64,000 nt of DNA from Flavobacterium gyeonganense (GTDB taxonomy: Bacteria > Bacteroidota > Bacteroidia > Flavobacteriales > Flavobacteriaceae): assembly GCF_029625295.1 (NCBI RefSeq), contig NZ_CP121112.1:1-64000 (forward strand), given 5' to 3'. Both the position numbers and the translations under genes were made by a program. Below, in pieces: positions 1-8,135 of the stretch. A model generated the notes under the pieces. The model was not told the DNA's origin. It made no database searches and saw nothing but the letters and a program-made list of their open reading frames with translations. Positions within the stretch are counted from its first letter, which is position 1, and each line of letters opens with the position of its first letter.

Positions 1-749
1 CTTTCAAAAAATACCAGTTCTTTTTCGCTTCATTTGTTTTCACCCTTTTAATTTTTATTTATTTCAAGGCAAAAGCGTATTACACTATTGGTTTATATCC
101 CATTTACCTTGCTTTTGGAGCAGTTTATATCTCTGAAATGATAAATACCGGATGGAAACGTTATCTAAAACCAGTTTTTATCCTCATTCCGTTATTGCTT
201 TTTATTCCGATTTATCAAGTCGCTTTTCCAAATAAAAGTCCTGAATATATGGTTGCACATTCTGAACCCTACAAAAAACTGGGATTGCTTCGTTGGGAAG
301 ACGGAAAAGACCATCATTTGCCACAGGATTTTGCTGATATGCTTGGGTGGAAAGAATTGGCCAGAAAAACAGATTCTGTCTATGCTTTACTTCCAAACCA
401 GAAAGAAACGATTGTGCTTTGCGATAATTACGGACAAGCCGGAGCCATTAATTATTATACTAAAAAAGGAATTAAGGCGGTTTCTTTTAATGCTGATTAT
501 CTGAATTGGTTTGATCTTAGTATTAAATATAAAAACCTTATTCGCGTTAAGGATTTTGAAGAAAATGATAAAGAAATGAAAGAAACGAGTCCGTATTTTG
601 AATCGGCTGTTATTGGCGGCCAGGTCAACAATAAATTTGCCAGAGGATATGGCGCAACGATTTTTGTTTTCACAAATGCAAAGGTTGATATCAATAAAAA
701 ATTAGAACAGGAAATCAAGGAAGAAAAAAGCGATATTATAAATGATTAA
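1..749 (+). CDS. C-terminal part of a GT39-type membrane glycosyltransferase (5' truncated by window)
   Basis: The frame is open from base 3 to the stop at 749, so the gene starts before the window; the first internal ATG (138) is not a plausible start because coding continues upstream. The visible part begins with hydrophobic segments and the stretch KAKAYYTIGLYPIYLAFGA, which resembles the GKAYY...YP region of the dolichyl-phosphate-mannose/ArnT-like glycosyltransferase family (GT39, PMT_2). Another membrane segment follows (LKPVFILIPLLLFIPIYQ), then a soluble C-terminal domain of about 170 residues that would face the periplasm. Such enzymes transfer a sugar from a polyprenyl-phosphate donor at the inner membrane. 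The catalytic N-terminal loop is outside the window, so substrate cannot be judged. It overlaps the next gene by 8 bp, suggesting translational coupling. Confidence 0.7.
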   Translation, partial: FKKYQFFFASFVFTLLIFIYFKAKAYYTIGLYPIYLAFGAVYISEMINTGWKRYLKPVFILIPLLLFIPIYQVAFPNKSPEYMVAHSEPYKKLGLLRWEDGKDHHLPQDFADMLGWKELARKTDSVYALLPNQKETIVLCDNYGQAGAINYYTKKGIKAVSFNADYLNWFDLSIKYKNLIRVKDFEENDKEMKETSPYFESAVIGGQVNNKFARGYGATIFVFTNAKVDINKKLEQEIKEEKSDIIND

Positions 750-1266
750 TTTCAAAGATATATCTTATTTACAAAACGGAAATCCTAAACAGCAAGCCGC
801 ATTTACTCTTTTAACCCATCATCAAATTTTAGAAAATCTTGCTGAATTTGAGCCTGTTTTAGCGGGCACAATTCCCATAAATATTGATATCGCAAGCAGC
901 GATTTGGATATTCTCTGCCATTGGAAAAACAAAGCTGATTTTATTGAAAAAGTAAAACAGCAGTTTGGCAAAGAAAATCATTTTGCCATTCGGGAAGAGC
1001 TTATAAATAACCAGGAATCTATTATTGCCAACTTTTTTATCAACACTTTTGAAATCGAAATATTCGGACAAAATATACCAACAGAACTTCAAAATGGCTA
1101 CAGACATATGCTCATAGAGCATCAAATTCTAAATTCAAAAGGCGAAAACTTTCGAATGGAGGTTATCAGACTAAAGGAAAAAGGCTTAAAAACCGAACCT
1201 GCTTTTGGTTTGCTATTGGGCTTAAAAGGAAATATTTACGAAGAATTACTGGATTATAAAATCTGA
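742..1266 (+). CDS. DUF4269 domain protein (nucleotidyltransferase-like)
   Basis: 174 residues. The sequence matches my knowledge of the DUF4269 family: an N-terminal 'NGNPKQQAAF' stretch, then LAGTIPINIDIASSDLDILC around residues 41-60. The S-D-L-D pair and the preceding G-T-I-P resemble the metal-binding strand of nucleotidyltransferase-fold proteins. There is no signal peptide or membrane segment, so it should be cytoplasmic. It starts inside the last codons of the glycosyltransferase gene (8-bp overlap), indicating one transcript. The biochemical role of the family is unknown to me; the nucleotidyltransferase link is an inference from the SDLD motif. Confidence 0.75.
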   Translation: MINFKDISYLQNGNPKQQAAFTLLTHHQILENLAEFEPVLAGTIPINIDIASSDLDILCHWKNKADFIEKVKQQFGKENHFAIREELINNQESIIANFFINTFEIEIFGQNIPTELQNGYRHMLIEHQILNSKGENFRMEVIRLKEKGLKTEPAFGLLLGLKGNIYEELLDYKI

Positions 1267-1315
1267 TAAAAAACATCTCTTTTTAAAATTTTAAAAAATA
1301 AAATCCTAAAATAAC

Positions 1316-1345
1316 TTGCAGAACCGTATTTAGTGTGTATCTTTG
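1316..1345 (+). promoter_or_regulatory. Promoter of the initiator tRNA
   Basis: A TTG at 1316-1318, a 19-bp spacer and TATCTTTG at 1338-1345 match the Bacteroidota sigma-A consensus (TTG / TAnnTTTG). The tRNA begins 12 bp after the -7 box, as expected for a short leader. Confidence 0.8.
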
Positions 1346-1357
1346 CACCCGAAACAT

Positions 1358-1430
1358 CGCGGGATAGAGCAGTAGGCAGCTCGTCGGGCTCATAACCCGA
1401 AGGTCACAGGTTCGAGTCCTGTTCCCGCTA
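1358..1430 (+). tRNA. Initiator tRNA-fMet (CAT anticodon)
   Basis: A complete cloverleaf can be drawn. The acceptor CGCGGGA pairs with TCCCGCT, leaving the 1-72 position unpaired (C against T). The anticodon arm TCGGG-CTCATAA-CCCGA has three G:C pairs next to the loop, and the T arm is ACAGG-TTCGAGT-CCTGT. The mismatched first pair and the GGG/CCC anticodon stem are the hallmarks of an initiator rather than an elongator tRNA-Met. The 3' CCA is not encoded (A followed by CTA), so it must be added after transcription. Confidence 0.95.
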
Positions 1431-1440
1431 CTAAAAACAA

Positions 1441-1474
1441 AAAGCTTCAGAGAAATCTGGAGCTTTTTGTTTTA
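1441..1474 (+). terminator. Intrinsic terminator of tRNA-fMet
   Basis: An 11-bp stem (AAAGCTTCAGA / TCTGGAGCTTT, one G-T wobble) with a GAAA loop is followed by TTGTTTT. It lies directly behind the tRNA. Confidence 0.85.
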
Positions 1475-1535
1475 TAACAACTTCTATTCTTGTCCGTTTT
1501 CCTATTATCGTGTTTAAAGTTAACCCGACGATATT

Positions 1536-2095
1536 TTATTCGGTTACAGGGATAATCTCTTCTGCTTTTTCAATCTTTTCAATGCCTCTTTCTCCCATAA
1601 TCTGCCCGGCATCCAGCATTCTGATTAAATGGATATAGCACGTTACGAGATCATAATCAAGTTCTTCTGTATGGGGAGACAATGAGATCTGGACGATTTC
1701 ATAGAGAAAAAAATAAACTCTTCGGGAGTTTTCTCTTCAAATGCGCTTTGGAATACCAAAAAAGGATTCGCGTATTCTTCTTTACTAAGTGAAGCCAGCT
1801 GCGTTATGGACTGATAATCACCCGAACTTTTCACCTTCCATTTTATGCTTTTCCTCTTTAAGCAATAACACACTTTGATAAAAGAGCATACAGCAGTGTA
1901 GAAAACAAAAATTTCGCATGGATTATCTTGTTTGTATATCTTGCTCTTGTGGCAATGCATGACCACATCACTCAACATCTGCTTGTAGTAATCGAGATGG
2001 GCAAAGTCAAAAAAAGAGTAAAGAGCTTCAAGTGGATCTTCTGCTTCATAGACTGCCCAAAAATTAGTTTCAAAGTACATTTTATTCTTTTTCAT
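1536..2095 (-). pseudogene. Unknown cytoplasmic protein, frameshifted in a T7/A7 run
   Basis: I do not recognise the family. Reading from the ATG at 2095, the first about 130 residues are fluent (N-terminus MKKNKMYFETNFWAVYEAED). The frame then slips at the A7 run 1707-1713 (T7 on the coding strand) and ends after a short junk tail at 1643. In the neighbouring frame the protein continues as EFIFFLYEIVQISL... to the stop at 1536-1538, ending EKAEEIIPVTE. Adding one T restores a single 186-residue frame (560+1 bp is divisible by 3). It has no signal peptide or membrane helix and is mostly helical with several cysteines. It is divergent from the XRE gene at 2277. The indel may be a sequencing error or true decay. 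Confidence 0.7.
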
Positions 2096-2205
2096 GGCGG
2101 GAAGATTTAAAATTCACAAACGAAGTTCGACTCTTTCAAAAGGATAAACTATTCGGGATTTGGATATAATATCTGACAGAAAAGATATTTTACAGGATAT
2201 TTTTT

Positions 2206-2250
2206 TATCTTTGAAATTCACACTTTTTAATGCAGATGGCTTTATCTTTG
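2206..2250 (+). promoter_or_regulatory. Tandem -7 boxes upstream of the XRE regulator
   Basis: Two identical TATCTTTG boxes occur at 2206-2213 and 2243-2250, 37 bp apart, both matching the TAnnTTTG consensus. The second lies 27 bp before the ATG. No convincing -33 TTTG was found for either, so which one is used is open. Confidence 0.5.
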
Positions 2251-2276
2251 CCCCTTTAGAAAACTAATACTCATTT

Positions 2277-2684
2277 ATGGAACAGAAAATACATCAAGGA
2301 AGAAACGTAAAACGTTTTAGAGAAATGCTTAACATAAAACAGGAAGCATTGGCTTATAATCTGGGTGAAGACTGGAACCAAAAGAAAATTTCTATACTGG
2401 AGCAGAAAGATGTAATTGAAGACAACCTGCTAAAACAAATTTCAGCTGTATTGAAAATTCCGGTTGAGGCTTTTCAGAATTTTGATGAGGAGCAGGCGAT
2501 AAATATTATTTCTAATACTTTTTCAGATTTTAAAGATAGTGCTTCGGCAATCAATATTCAGCCAACTTTTAATCCTATAAAAGAGGTTTTAAAGCTTCAC
2601 GAAGAAAAAATTGCTTTGTATGAGAGGATGTTGAAGGAGAAAGATGAGATGATGGTTAGGCTTGAGAAATTGATAGGTAAATAA
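2277..2684 (+). CDS. XRE-family helix-turn-helix regulator
   Basis: 135 residues. The N-terminal 65 residues form a Cro/CI-type HTH (GRNVKRFREMLNIKQEALAYNLG, then an 'ISILEQKDVIEDNLLKQISAVLKIP' helix pair typical of XRE proteins). A linker follows, then a C-terminal segment LKLHEEKIALYERMLKEKDEMMVRLEKL that reads as an amphipathic coiled coil, probably for dimerisation. This architecture is common in Flavobacterium genomes. No target is evident. It stands alone, facing away from the frameshifted unknown gene. Confidence 0.8.
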   Translation: MEQKIHQGRNVKRFREMLNIKQEALAYNLGEDWNQKKISILEQKDVIEDNLLKQISAVLKIPVEAFQNFDEEQAINIISNTFSDFKDSASAINIQPTFNPIKEVLKLHEEKIALYERMLKEKDEMMVRLEKLIGK

Positions 2685-2751
2685 TTATTTATTAAGATGT
2701 ATTAATTCAAACAAAATTGTAGTTTGCTCATGTTAACCAAAATCTATTCAT

Positions 2752-3309
2752 TTAATATTTTGCTAATAATAATTTAGCATTCTCATTATTTGGATTTAAT
2801 TGTAGTGCTTTTTCACAATTTTCTTTACTACTTTTTATTTCATTTAAGACATACTCAGATAAAGCAATTCCGTAATAACTTGCGTCATTTTTAGGTTCAA
2901 TTTCTAATGATCTTTTATAAAATTTGATTGATTTTTCAAATTGTCTCGTATCATAACAAACTGCACCAATATTGAAATATGCTTTGAAATTTTTTGGATT
3001 TATTTTAATTGATTCTTCAAGTTTTTCTATACCAGTTTCAATCTCTCTATTTTCAATGTAACTTACTCCAAGTCTATATAAACTATTTCCTTTGTCTATA
3101 TTTCTTTTTACACATTCTTGAAAGGCGATTATTGTTTTCGCATTTTCAGAATTAGAATCGTACAATTTATTTGAATAAGCTAACAATTCGGAATCATTCA
3201 TTTTTAGAATTTTTGCTTCAAATTTTTCATTTTCTACCGAATTTTCATTTTTCTGACCACAACTATTTAGTCCAATCATTATAGTAAATAGTAATATTAT
3301 TCTTTTCAT
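2752..3309 (-). CDS. TPR-repeat lipoprotein
   Basis: The N-terminus MKRIILLFTIMIGLNSCGQ is a lipoprotein signal peptide with an LNSC lipobox. I prefer the ATG at 3309 because it places the charged residues directly before the hydrophobic core; an in-frame ATG at 3324 adds five residues. The mature part contains three to four tetratricopeptide-like units (for example 'GNSLYRLGVSYIENREIETGIEKL', 'FKAYFNIGAVCYDTRQFEKSIKFY', 'ASYYGIALSEYVLNEIKSSKENC'), each with the A/G-x-x-Y pattern. It should be anchored in an outer or inner membrane leaflet and act as a protein-interaction scaffold. No partner gene is adjacent. Codon use is AT-rich relative to nearby genes. Confidence 0.75.
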   Translation of the reverse strand: MKRIILLFTIMIGLNSCGQKNENSVENEKFEAKILKMNDSELLAYSNKLYDSNSENAKTIIAFQECVKRNIDKGNSLYRLGVSYIENREIETGIEKLEESIKINPKNFKAYFNIGAVCYDTRQFEKSIKFYKRSLEIEPKNDASYYGIALSEYVLNEIKSSKENCEKALQLNPNNENAKLLLAKY

Positions 3310-3384
3310 CTTTAAATGGTTCATGTTTGCTGATTTTGTGGTTAAATATACACAACGTTCTTCTATTAAAATAAAAAAACAAAA

Positions 3385-3580
3385 AGAAGCTGTCTCAAAA
3401 GCAAAACACCCGATTACGCGGATTTGTAATCCGTACCCGGCAAAGTATATCTTAACAGATTTAATAAAATCCAGTTTTTGACTATATACTTTATATCAGT
3501 TTTTATTAATATTAGGAACGGTCTCGGAAGGAATTTCCGCGCTATCGTTGCGGATATCTGAGCGATCGGGATGATTCCCT
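3385..3580. repeat. Probable dispersed repeat at the 3' end of the PH-domain gene
   Basis: This stretch contains AAGCTGTCTCAAAAGC, the small palindromic CGGATTTGTAATCCG (3419-3433) and CGGAAGGAATTTCCG near 3526. From memory, similar strings, and the peptide 'RNDSAEIPSETVPNI' that they encode, recur in many flavobacterial genomes as a short dispersed element. It overlaps the last about 25 codons of the gene at 3496-3981. No terminal repeats or target duplication could be demonstrated, so the boundaries are approximate. Confidence 0.4.
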
Positions 3581-3981
3581 CCCGTAATATGTTCCATGAA
3601 AGCAACAGCACCTTTCATATGTTTTCCTATAATTGGGGATGATGACCCGTCCAATGCATTTAAAGTAATCGTTCCATAATTTAAAAACCAACCAAAAAAA
3701 CCACCACGGTCTACTGTCATTCCCAATACTCTTGCCACTGGAATTCGTATGTAACTTTTTTGCCATGGCAGCACACCCGATTCAATTAGGATTTCCCCGT
3801 CTTTTGCTATCCATTTGTAGCTTTTAATTGTAAAATATCCTAGTATATTGAATCCTAATAAAATCCAACCAAACAAATACACATTACCATTTCCAAATAT
3901 TAGCAACATAATACTTATTATAGCTATAAACCATACTGGAGTGTAACATAGCCAGTGCTTTCCTATTTTCATTTCGACCAT
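3496..3981 (-). CDS. PH-domain (bPH_2/YdbS-like) membrane protein
   Basis: 161 residues. Two membrane segments lie near the N-terminus (TPVWFIAIISIMLLIF and VYLFGWILLGFNILGYF), followed by a beta-rich soluble domain (EILIESGVLPWQKSYIRIPVARV...DRGGFFGWFLNYGTITLNAL). The sequence 'W..S...IP...V..V....GG....FNYG.I.L' is characteristic of the bacterial PH domain (DUF304/bPH_2). The last about 25 residues, rich in D, S, E and N, fall in a probable dispersed repeat and are unlikely to belong to the fold. Function is unknown. It stands alone on the minus strand. Confidence 0.65.
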   Translation of the reverse strand: MVEMKIGKHWLCYTPVWFIAIISIMLLIFGNGNVYLFGWILLGFNILGYFTIKSYKWIAKDGEILIESGVLPWQKSYIRIPVARVLGMTVDRGGFFGWFLNYGTITLNALDGSSSPIIGKHMKGAVAFMEHITGGNHPDRSDIRNDSAEIPSETVPNINKN

Positions 3982-4713
3982 CTAATTTTTGTTTTTACCG
4001 TTAAATTAACACAATAGTAGTCAAAGCTGACGAACCTATCAAATTTTTAGACATTAATTTCCGTACCATTTCTTACGAACTGATTTTTTGTTTGGTGAAA
4101 ATAGCGTCAGTGCTGTTTTATTGTTCCAAAAATCCCAAATTTAATATTATATAACTCTATATATACGAAACAAACATTCGCATATCCGCAATGATTATAC
4201 AGCTATTTTTGAAGGTCTCCGATAACTTTATCTAGCCTCGTTGAAGGGAGATTGACACAATTTATTTCGTTTTATTATTCTCAAAAATAGCCAAAAAAGA
4301 TTACAAATCACCAAAAGAATATGGGACTGCCTCTACCCTTCTCAACAATGTAAATTAAACTAGAAGCTATCTAAAGTCACAGACTTTGAGTAGTTTTGAA
4401 TATACAAGAACATTAAAAAATTACGCAAAGTCAAAAGACATTTGCCTTTTTTCATAAAGAACTCTTCGGGGAGAGTTTTTTTTCATTATCTATTATGATA
4501 TAGATTTTTTTAGATTCTTTAGTTCTCCTAATTTGCGGCTCGCTTGCCAGTAACGATTTGGAACTTTTTGAGGGTGGTGTTTCATAACACAAATGCTCAA
4601 TTAAACACCAATGCTAAATATAAGCACAAATATTCAATTGAGCACCGTCGTTCCACTATTGCAAAGCCCTTGTTAAAAAGCAATGTTTCCTTTCAGCGTT
4701 TAATAATTTTGTT
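3982..4713. other. Gene-free interval (about 730 bp)
   Basis: No frame of convincing composition exists on either strand. The only structured element is an intrinsic-terminator-like hairpin on the + strand (AACTCT-TCGGGG-AGAGTT followed by a T-run, 4460-4483) with no + strand gene in front of it. A TAGTTTTG box lies at 4391-4398. The rest reads as AT-rich, possibly degenerate sequence. Confidence 0.5.
4460..4483 (+). terminator. Orphan intrinsic terminator
   Basis: A 6-bp stem (4460-4465 / 4472-4477) with loop TCGGGG is followed by six to eight T residues. No + strand gene precedes it within this window segment, so it may end a small RNA or be a remnant. Confidence 0.55.
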
Positions 4714-5469
4714 TTAAATCCCGTAAAGTCCCCCCATTACAGAAATTTTTTCCCCATTTATCCAGTATGAATCATCAGAGGCAAGAAATGCTACCACTTT
4801 TGCAATGTCTTCAGGTTTACCTGATCTTCCAAGTGGTGTTTTGGAAATCATAAAAGTTTCTGCTTCGCTTCCTGCCATTCCCACTGTATGATAACCTTCT
4901 GTTTCTACAATTCCGGGTAAAACAGAGTTGATACGAATATTCTTTCCTGCAAATTCTTTGGATAATGAAATGGTAATAGCATCTAAAGCAGCCTTTGTTG
5001 CTGAATATGCAGCACCGTTTGGCATTGGCGTATTACTGGCACCTGAACTTATGTTAATTATGTTACCGCCTGTTTTGCCAAATAGTTTTAAAGATTCCTG
5101 AATGGTCAACAATGAACCTAACACGTTAATATTAAATTGCTGATGAAACGAATCTTCAGTAAAATGCTCGATTGACTCAAACTGATAGATACCCGCATTG
5201 TTCACCAAAATATCTAATGAACCAAAAGCATTTTTTGTTTCTGTAAATAACCTTATCACATCTGATTTTTTGGATACATCGCCTTGAACTGCAATAGCAT
5301 TACCACCATTGTCAGTAATCACTTTAACTACTTGCTCTGCATCTTCTTTACTTGATGCATAGTTTACAACTACACTTGCTCCTTCTTCAGCAAGATATTT
5401 GGCTATTGATGCGCCTATTCCTTTTGATGCTCCCGTAACTACAGCAACTTTGTTTTTTAATTTACTCAT
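4714..5469 (-). CDS. SDR-family NAD(P)-dependent oxidoreductase
   Basis: 251 residues, the standard classical SDR length. Cofactor motif TGASKGIG spans residues 12-19, with NNAG at 90-93. The catalytic Ser is about residue 142 with Y155-x-x-x-K159 (YSATK), and the PG motif lies near residue 185. An acidic D is found at 'QGDV' after the third strand region. It is closest to 3-oxoacyl-ACP reductase/glucose-1-dehydrogenase-like SDRs, but the substrate cannot be read from sequence. It is divergent from an HxlR regulator at 5590. SDR-HxlR pairs are common, with the regulator usually responding to quinones or aldehydes and de-repressing the oxidoreductase. Confidence 0.88.
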   Translation of the reverse strand: MSKLKNKVAVVTGASKGIGASIAKYLAEEGASVVVNYASSKEDAEQVVKVITDNGGNAIAVQGDVSKKSDVIRLFTETKNAFGSLDILVNNAGIYQFESIEHFTEDSFHQQFNINVLGSLLTIQESLKLFGKTGGNIINISSGASNTPMPNGAAYSATKAALDAITISLSKEFAGKNIRINSVLPGIVETEGYHTVGMAGSEAETFMISKTPLGRSGKPEDIAKVVAFLASDDSYWINGEKISVMGGLYGI

Positions 5470-5495
5470 TTTTTACTTTTTTAATTTGTGAGCTG

Positions 5496-5532
5496 CAAAG
5501 TTAGAAAGTGAAAGTATACTTTTGTAACTTTG
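5496..5532. promoter_or_regulatory. Divergent promoter/operator between SDR and hxlR-type genes
   Basis: TAACTTTG occurs on the + strand at 5525-5532 and, mirrored, on the - strand at 5503-5496. A perfect 12-bp palindrome AAAGTATACTTT sits at 5511-5522 between them. The two -7 boxes face outward toward the two genes, so a regulator bound to the palindrome could block both promoters. This is the expected place for the HxlR operator, but binding is inference. Confidence 0.6.
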
Positions 5533-5589
5533 TATCAAAAAGTAATTGTATCATTCAGGGAATCAAGTAACCTAAAAGTAACAAGCAGT

Positions 5590-5940
5590 ATGGAAAAAAC
5601 TCAGTGTTTACAAGAGAATAAGAAAAACTTAATAGCAATTCAGGATTCGATGGATGTGCTAAGTGGTAAATGGAAAATCCCCATAATATCTTCTATTTGT
5701 TATTATAACAAGAGAAGATTTTCAGATATTTTACATGATGTTGTTGGTATTTCCAATAAAATGCTGAGTAAAGAACTGAAAGAATTGGAAGTAAATAAAA
5801 TAGTCAGCCGAACTGTTTTGGAAACACAACCCATAAGTGTTCAATATGAACTTACAGAACATGGTAAAACATTACAAAACATTATAAACAATTTATCAGA
5901 GTGGGGACAAACTCACAGAAGAAAAATTATTGAAAAATAG
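5590..5940 (+). CDS. HxlR-family winged-helix regulator
   Basis: 116 residues from the ATG at 5590. An upstream in-frame TTG at 5530 lies inside the -7 promoter box and is therefore rejected as start. The protein has the HxlR core: 'DVLSGKWKIPIISSICYYNKRRFSDILHDVVGISNKMLSKELKELEVNKIVSRTV...VQYELTEHG' with W-K near residue 33 and the wing 'YELTEHGKTL'. HxlR proteins are homodimeric repressors or activators, often sensing reactive electrophiles through cysteines; here the cysteines are near the N-terminus (C6) and in the segment SICYY. It most likely controls the divergent SDR gene. Confidence 0.88.
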   Translation: MEKTQCLQENKKNLIAIQDSMDVLSGKWKIPIISSICYYNKRRFSDILHDVVGISNKMLSKELKELEVNKIVSRTVLETQPISVQYELTEHGKTLQNIINNLSEWGQTHRRKIIEK

Positions 5941-5988
5941 CCATCAGAATTCCCCCCTGTCTTGTCCTAAAATAGGTAAACTTTTCAA

Positions 5989-6369
5989 TTAGTTTGTGAT
6001 TAATTTGAATTTTACAGGCTGAAAAAATATATTGGAATTTTTCTCAAAATAAATTCCATTTTCTTTTTTATCCAATTTTACCTGGTAATTATGAATTATG
6101 GTAGTTTGCACAATCACATTTATCTGGTAAGTATCTCCAATTTTGTTTTCTTTTGCTATATACTGAACAATACCATTGATCACAACCGATTTTGGAACAA
6201 CAGCAGCGTCATTTAATTTAAAACTAACCACATATCCTCTCTCATTATTTCTGTTATAACTTTTATACGTTTGGTTTTTAATATCTAAAAGTTGTCGGGA
6301 ACAGGAAAAAAGAAAAAAAATCACGAAAGAAAATAATAAAAAGACGGCTTTTGGAATACTATTTCTCAT
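5989..6369 (-). CDS. Hypothetical small lipoprotein
   Basis: 126 residues. The N-terminus MRNSIPKAVFLLFSFVIFFLFSC is a lipoprotein signal with the lipobox LFSC. The mature part is a single predicted beta-rich domain (VVSFKLNDAAVVPKSVVINGIVQYI..TYQINVIVQT...NYQVKLD) ending FFQPVKFKLITN. I do not recognise the family. It is divergent from the S41 protease with about 45 bp between start codons, so the two share a promoter region. Confidence 0.65.
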   Translation of the reverse strand: MRNSIPKAVFLLFSFVIFFLFSCSRQLLDIKNQTYKSYNRNNERGYVVSFKLNDAAVVPKSVVINGIVQYIAKENKIGDTYQINVIVQTTIIHNYQVKLDKKENGIYFEKNSNIFFQPVKFKLITN

Positions 6370-6413
6370 ACTTTTGGCGTTTTATACCCACAAATTTAAC
6401 GATTGAAAAAATA

Positions 6414-7910
6414 ATGAAATTAAAATATATTGTTAAAACATTACTTATAGGATTGGTTTTTACAGCTTGCAGCAAGGATTCTGATGCTAATGAAACTACA
6501 GCTACTGAACCAGACGAGATTAACAACTTTGTCTGGAAGGCTATGAATTCCTGGTACTACTGGCAACCCAATGTTACCGATTTGTCTGACAGCAAAATCG
6601 CTTCTGCCACAGCATACAACAATTTCATTAACGGAAAAACTCCCGATGCGCTTTTTTATTCACTCCTATATCAAAGAGGAACTGTTGACCGATTCTCCTG
6701 GATTGAAAACAGTAATGAGATAGTGAATGCTTCAAAAATTGCAGAAGTCGAAAAAAAAGGTGGTTTTAGCTATGGAATTTACCCTAAAGACGCATCTAAT
6801 ACAAATGTAGTAGCTTTAATTGACTACATTGTACCTGACTCACCAGCAGCTTTGGCGGGATTGAAAAGAGGCGATGTTATTACAAAAATAAATGGAAGCC
6901 AGCTAACTTCAAGTAATTATGACCAACTAGAAAATTCACAAGTCACCATTACTCTGGCAGCAAGTGTGAAATTTACAAACGGCAGCATGGTAACCACAGA
7001 CAAAGCTGGAACGGTGACAGTAACAAAAGCTACTATTGATGAAAACCCGGTTGCTTATTACGAAAAGAAAGTATATGGCAGCAAAAATATTGGTTATTTG
7101 GTGTATAATGGTTTCAAGTCTGATTATAATGACGAACTCAATGCCGCTTTCGCTAAAATGAAATCGGATGGAATTAACGAATTGGTTTTAGATTTAAGAT
7201 ATAATGGAGGCGGTTCATTAGAAACAGCAGTTGCCCTGGCACAAATGATTAACGGAAGTTTTACCAACAAGCCTTATATTTACTTAGACTTCAATAATAA
7301 ACACAATAGTGAAGATGGCTATGAAAATCTTTCTGAAAAAGTAAATATTTTTAATCTGGTTGATAACGAACCCACTTTTCAGAGAGAAGAAAGTATCAAC
7401 AGCCTTGCTTTAACAAAAATATATGTGCTGGTAAGTTTTCAAACCGCTTCTGCCAGCGAGCTCACCATACAATGTCTTAAAAAATACATTAGCGTAATCA
7501 CAATAGGCGAAGAAACGGTTGGTAAATTTGTTGGGGCCAACACATTATACGATTCTCCTGCTTATAATTATACTTCCTATGCCAATCGAAGCACTAAACA
7601 CAAATGGCAATTGCAACCCATTACCTTTTCCTATTATAACAAAGACAAAGACGCAAATCCATCGAAAATTACACCTGATTACGAAATTAATCCATATAGC
7701 GCTTTCTTAAATTTGGTTGAATTTGGAAACGTAAAAGATCCTTATTTGAATAAAGCTCTCGAATTAATTACAGGACAAACCCTGCGAACTACAGCAAAAA
7801 CCACCAATCCTTCTTTGTCCTTAAATATTAGTAATCTTGCTGCATTCAACCCTACAAATACTGCCAAAGGTTTATATATCGAGGATTTTAAAAGGTTGAG
7901 AAAACAATAA
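6414..7910 (+). CDS. S41-family (C-terminal-processing-like) peptidase lipoprotein with PDZ domain
   Basis: The start at 6414 is chosen because it yields a lipoprotein signal (MKLKYIVKTLLIGLVFTACS, lipobox FTAC); the longer reading from 6351 would bury it. 498 residues. After an N-terminal helical region (WKAMNSWYYW), a PDZ-like domain lies at about residues 115-195 ('VVALIDYIVPDSPAALAGLKRGDVITKING'). The S41 core follows with 'IGYLVYNGFKSDYNDELNAAF', 'LVLDLRYNGGGSLETAVALAQ', the catalytic Ser in TASASE (about residue 346) and the Lys of ETVGK. It should be a periplasm- or surface-exposed serine protease. The substrate is unknown; similar Bacteroidota enzymes are often cell-envelope lipoproteins of unclear role. 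Confidence 0.85.
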   Translation: MKLKYIVKTLLIGLVFTACSKDSDANETTATEPDEINNFVWKAMNSWYYWQPNVTDLSDSKIASATAYNNFINGKTPDALFYSLLYQRGTVDRFSWIENSNEIVNASKIAEVEKKGGFSYGIYPKDASNTNVVALIDYIVPDSPAALAGLKRGDVITKINGSQLTSSNYDQLENSQVTITLAASVKFTNGSMVTTDKAGTVTVTKATIDENPVAYYEKKVYGSKNIGYLVYNGFKSDYNDELNAAFAKMKSDGINELVLDLRYNGGGSLETAVALAQMINGSFTNKPYIYLDFNNKHNSEDGYENLSEKVNIFNLVDNEPTFQREESINSLALTKIYVLVSFQTASASELTIQCLKKYISVITIGEETVGKFVGANTLYDSPAYNYTSYANRSTKHKWQLQPITFSYYNKDKDANPSKITPDYEINPYSAFLNLVEFGNVKDPYLNKALELITGQTLRTTAKTTNPSLSLNISNLAAFNPTNTAKGLYIEDFKRLRKQ

Positions 7911-7948
7911 ATAGCAACGAAATTTATAAATTAAAATCTAAAGGCTGT

Positions 7949-8114
7949 CACGAGTGCAATGTTATTAAGTTAAGAGATTTTAGATTGAGTAGTAACGATT
8001 TTTGATTTCAGATTTGGTTTGACTAAATATTAGATTGTTGATTTTACATCTGAAATCAAAAATCAGCAATCATTTAATCTTTAACTTAATGCATTGGGCG
8101 CAATTTTGCTCGTG
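7949..8114. repeat. MITE-like nested inverted repeat
   Basis: A perfect 17-bp inverted repeat (GATTTTTGATTTCAGAT at 7997-8013 and its complement at 8048-8064) is nested inside further complementary arms. TTAAGTTAA near 7966-7974 pairs with TTAACTTAA at 8081-8089, and CACGAG at 7949-7954 pairs with CTCGTG at 8109-8114. The whole would fold as a 166-nt imperfect hairpin between the convergent S41 and CE2 genes. It could be a small non-autonomous element or a bidirectional terminator; no T-run directly follows the perfect arm. Confidence 0.55.
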
Positions 8115-8135
8115 AACGTACAATTGCCGATTGTT

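Noticed and set aside
3414..3611. 65-residue minus-strand frame ending near LPGTDYKSA
   Set aside because: It overlaps the PH-domain gene in another frame and appears to be the translation of a dispersed repeat, not a gene.
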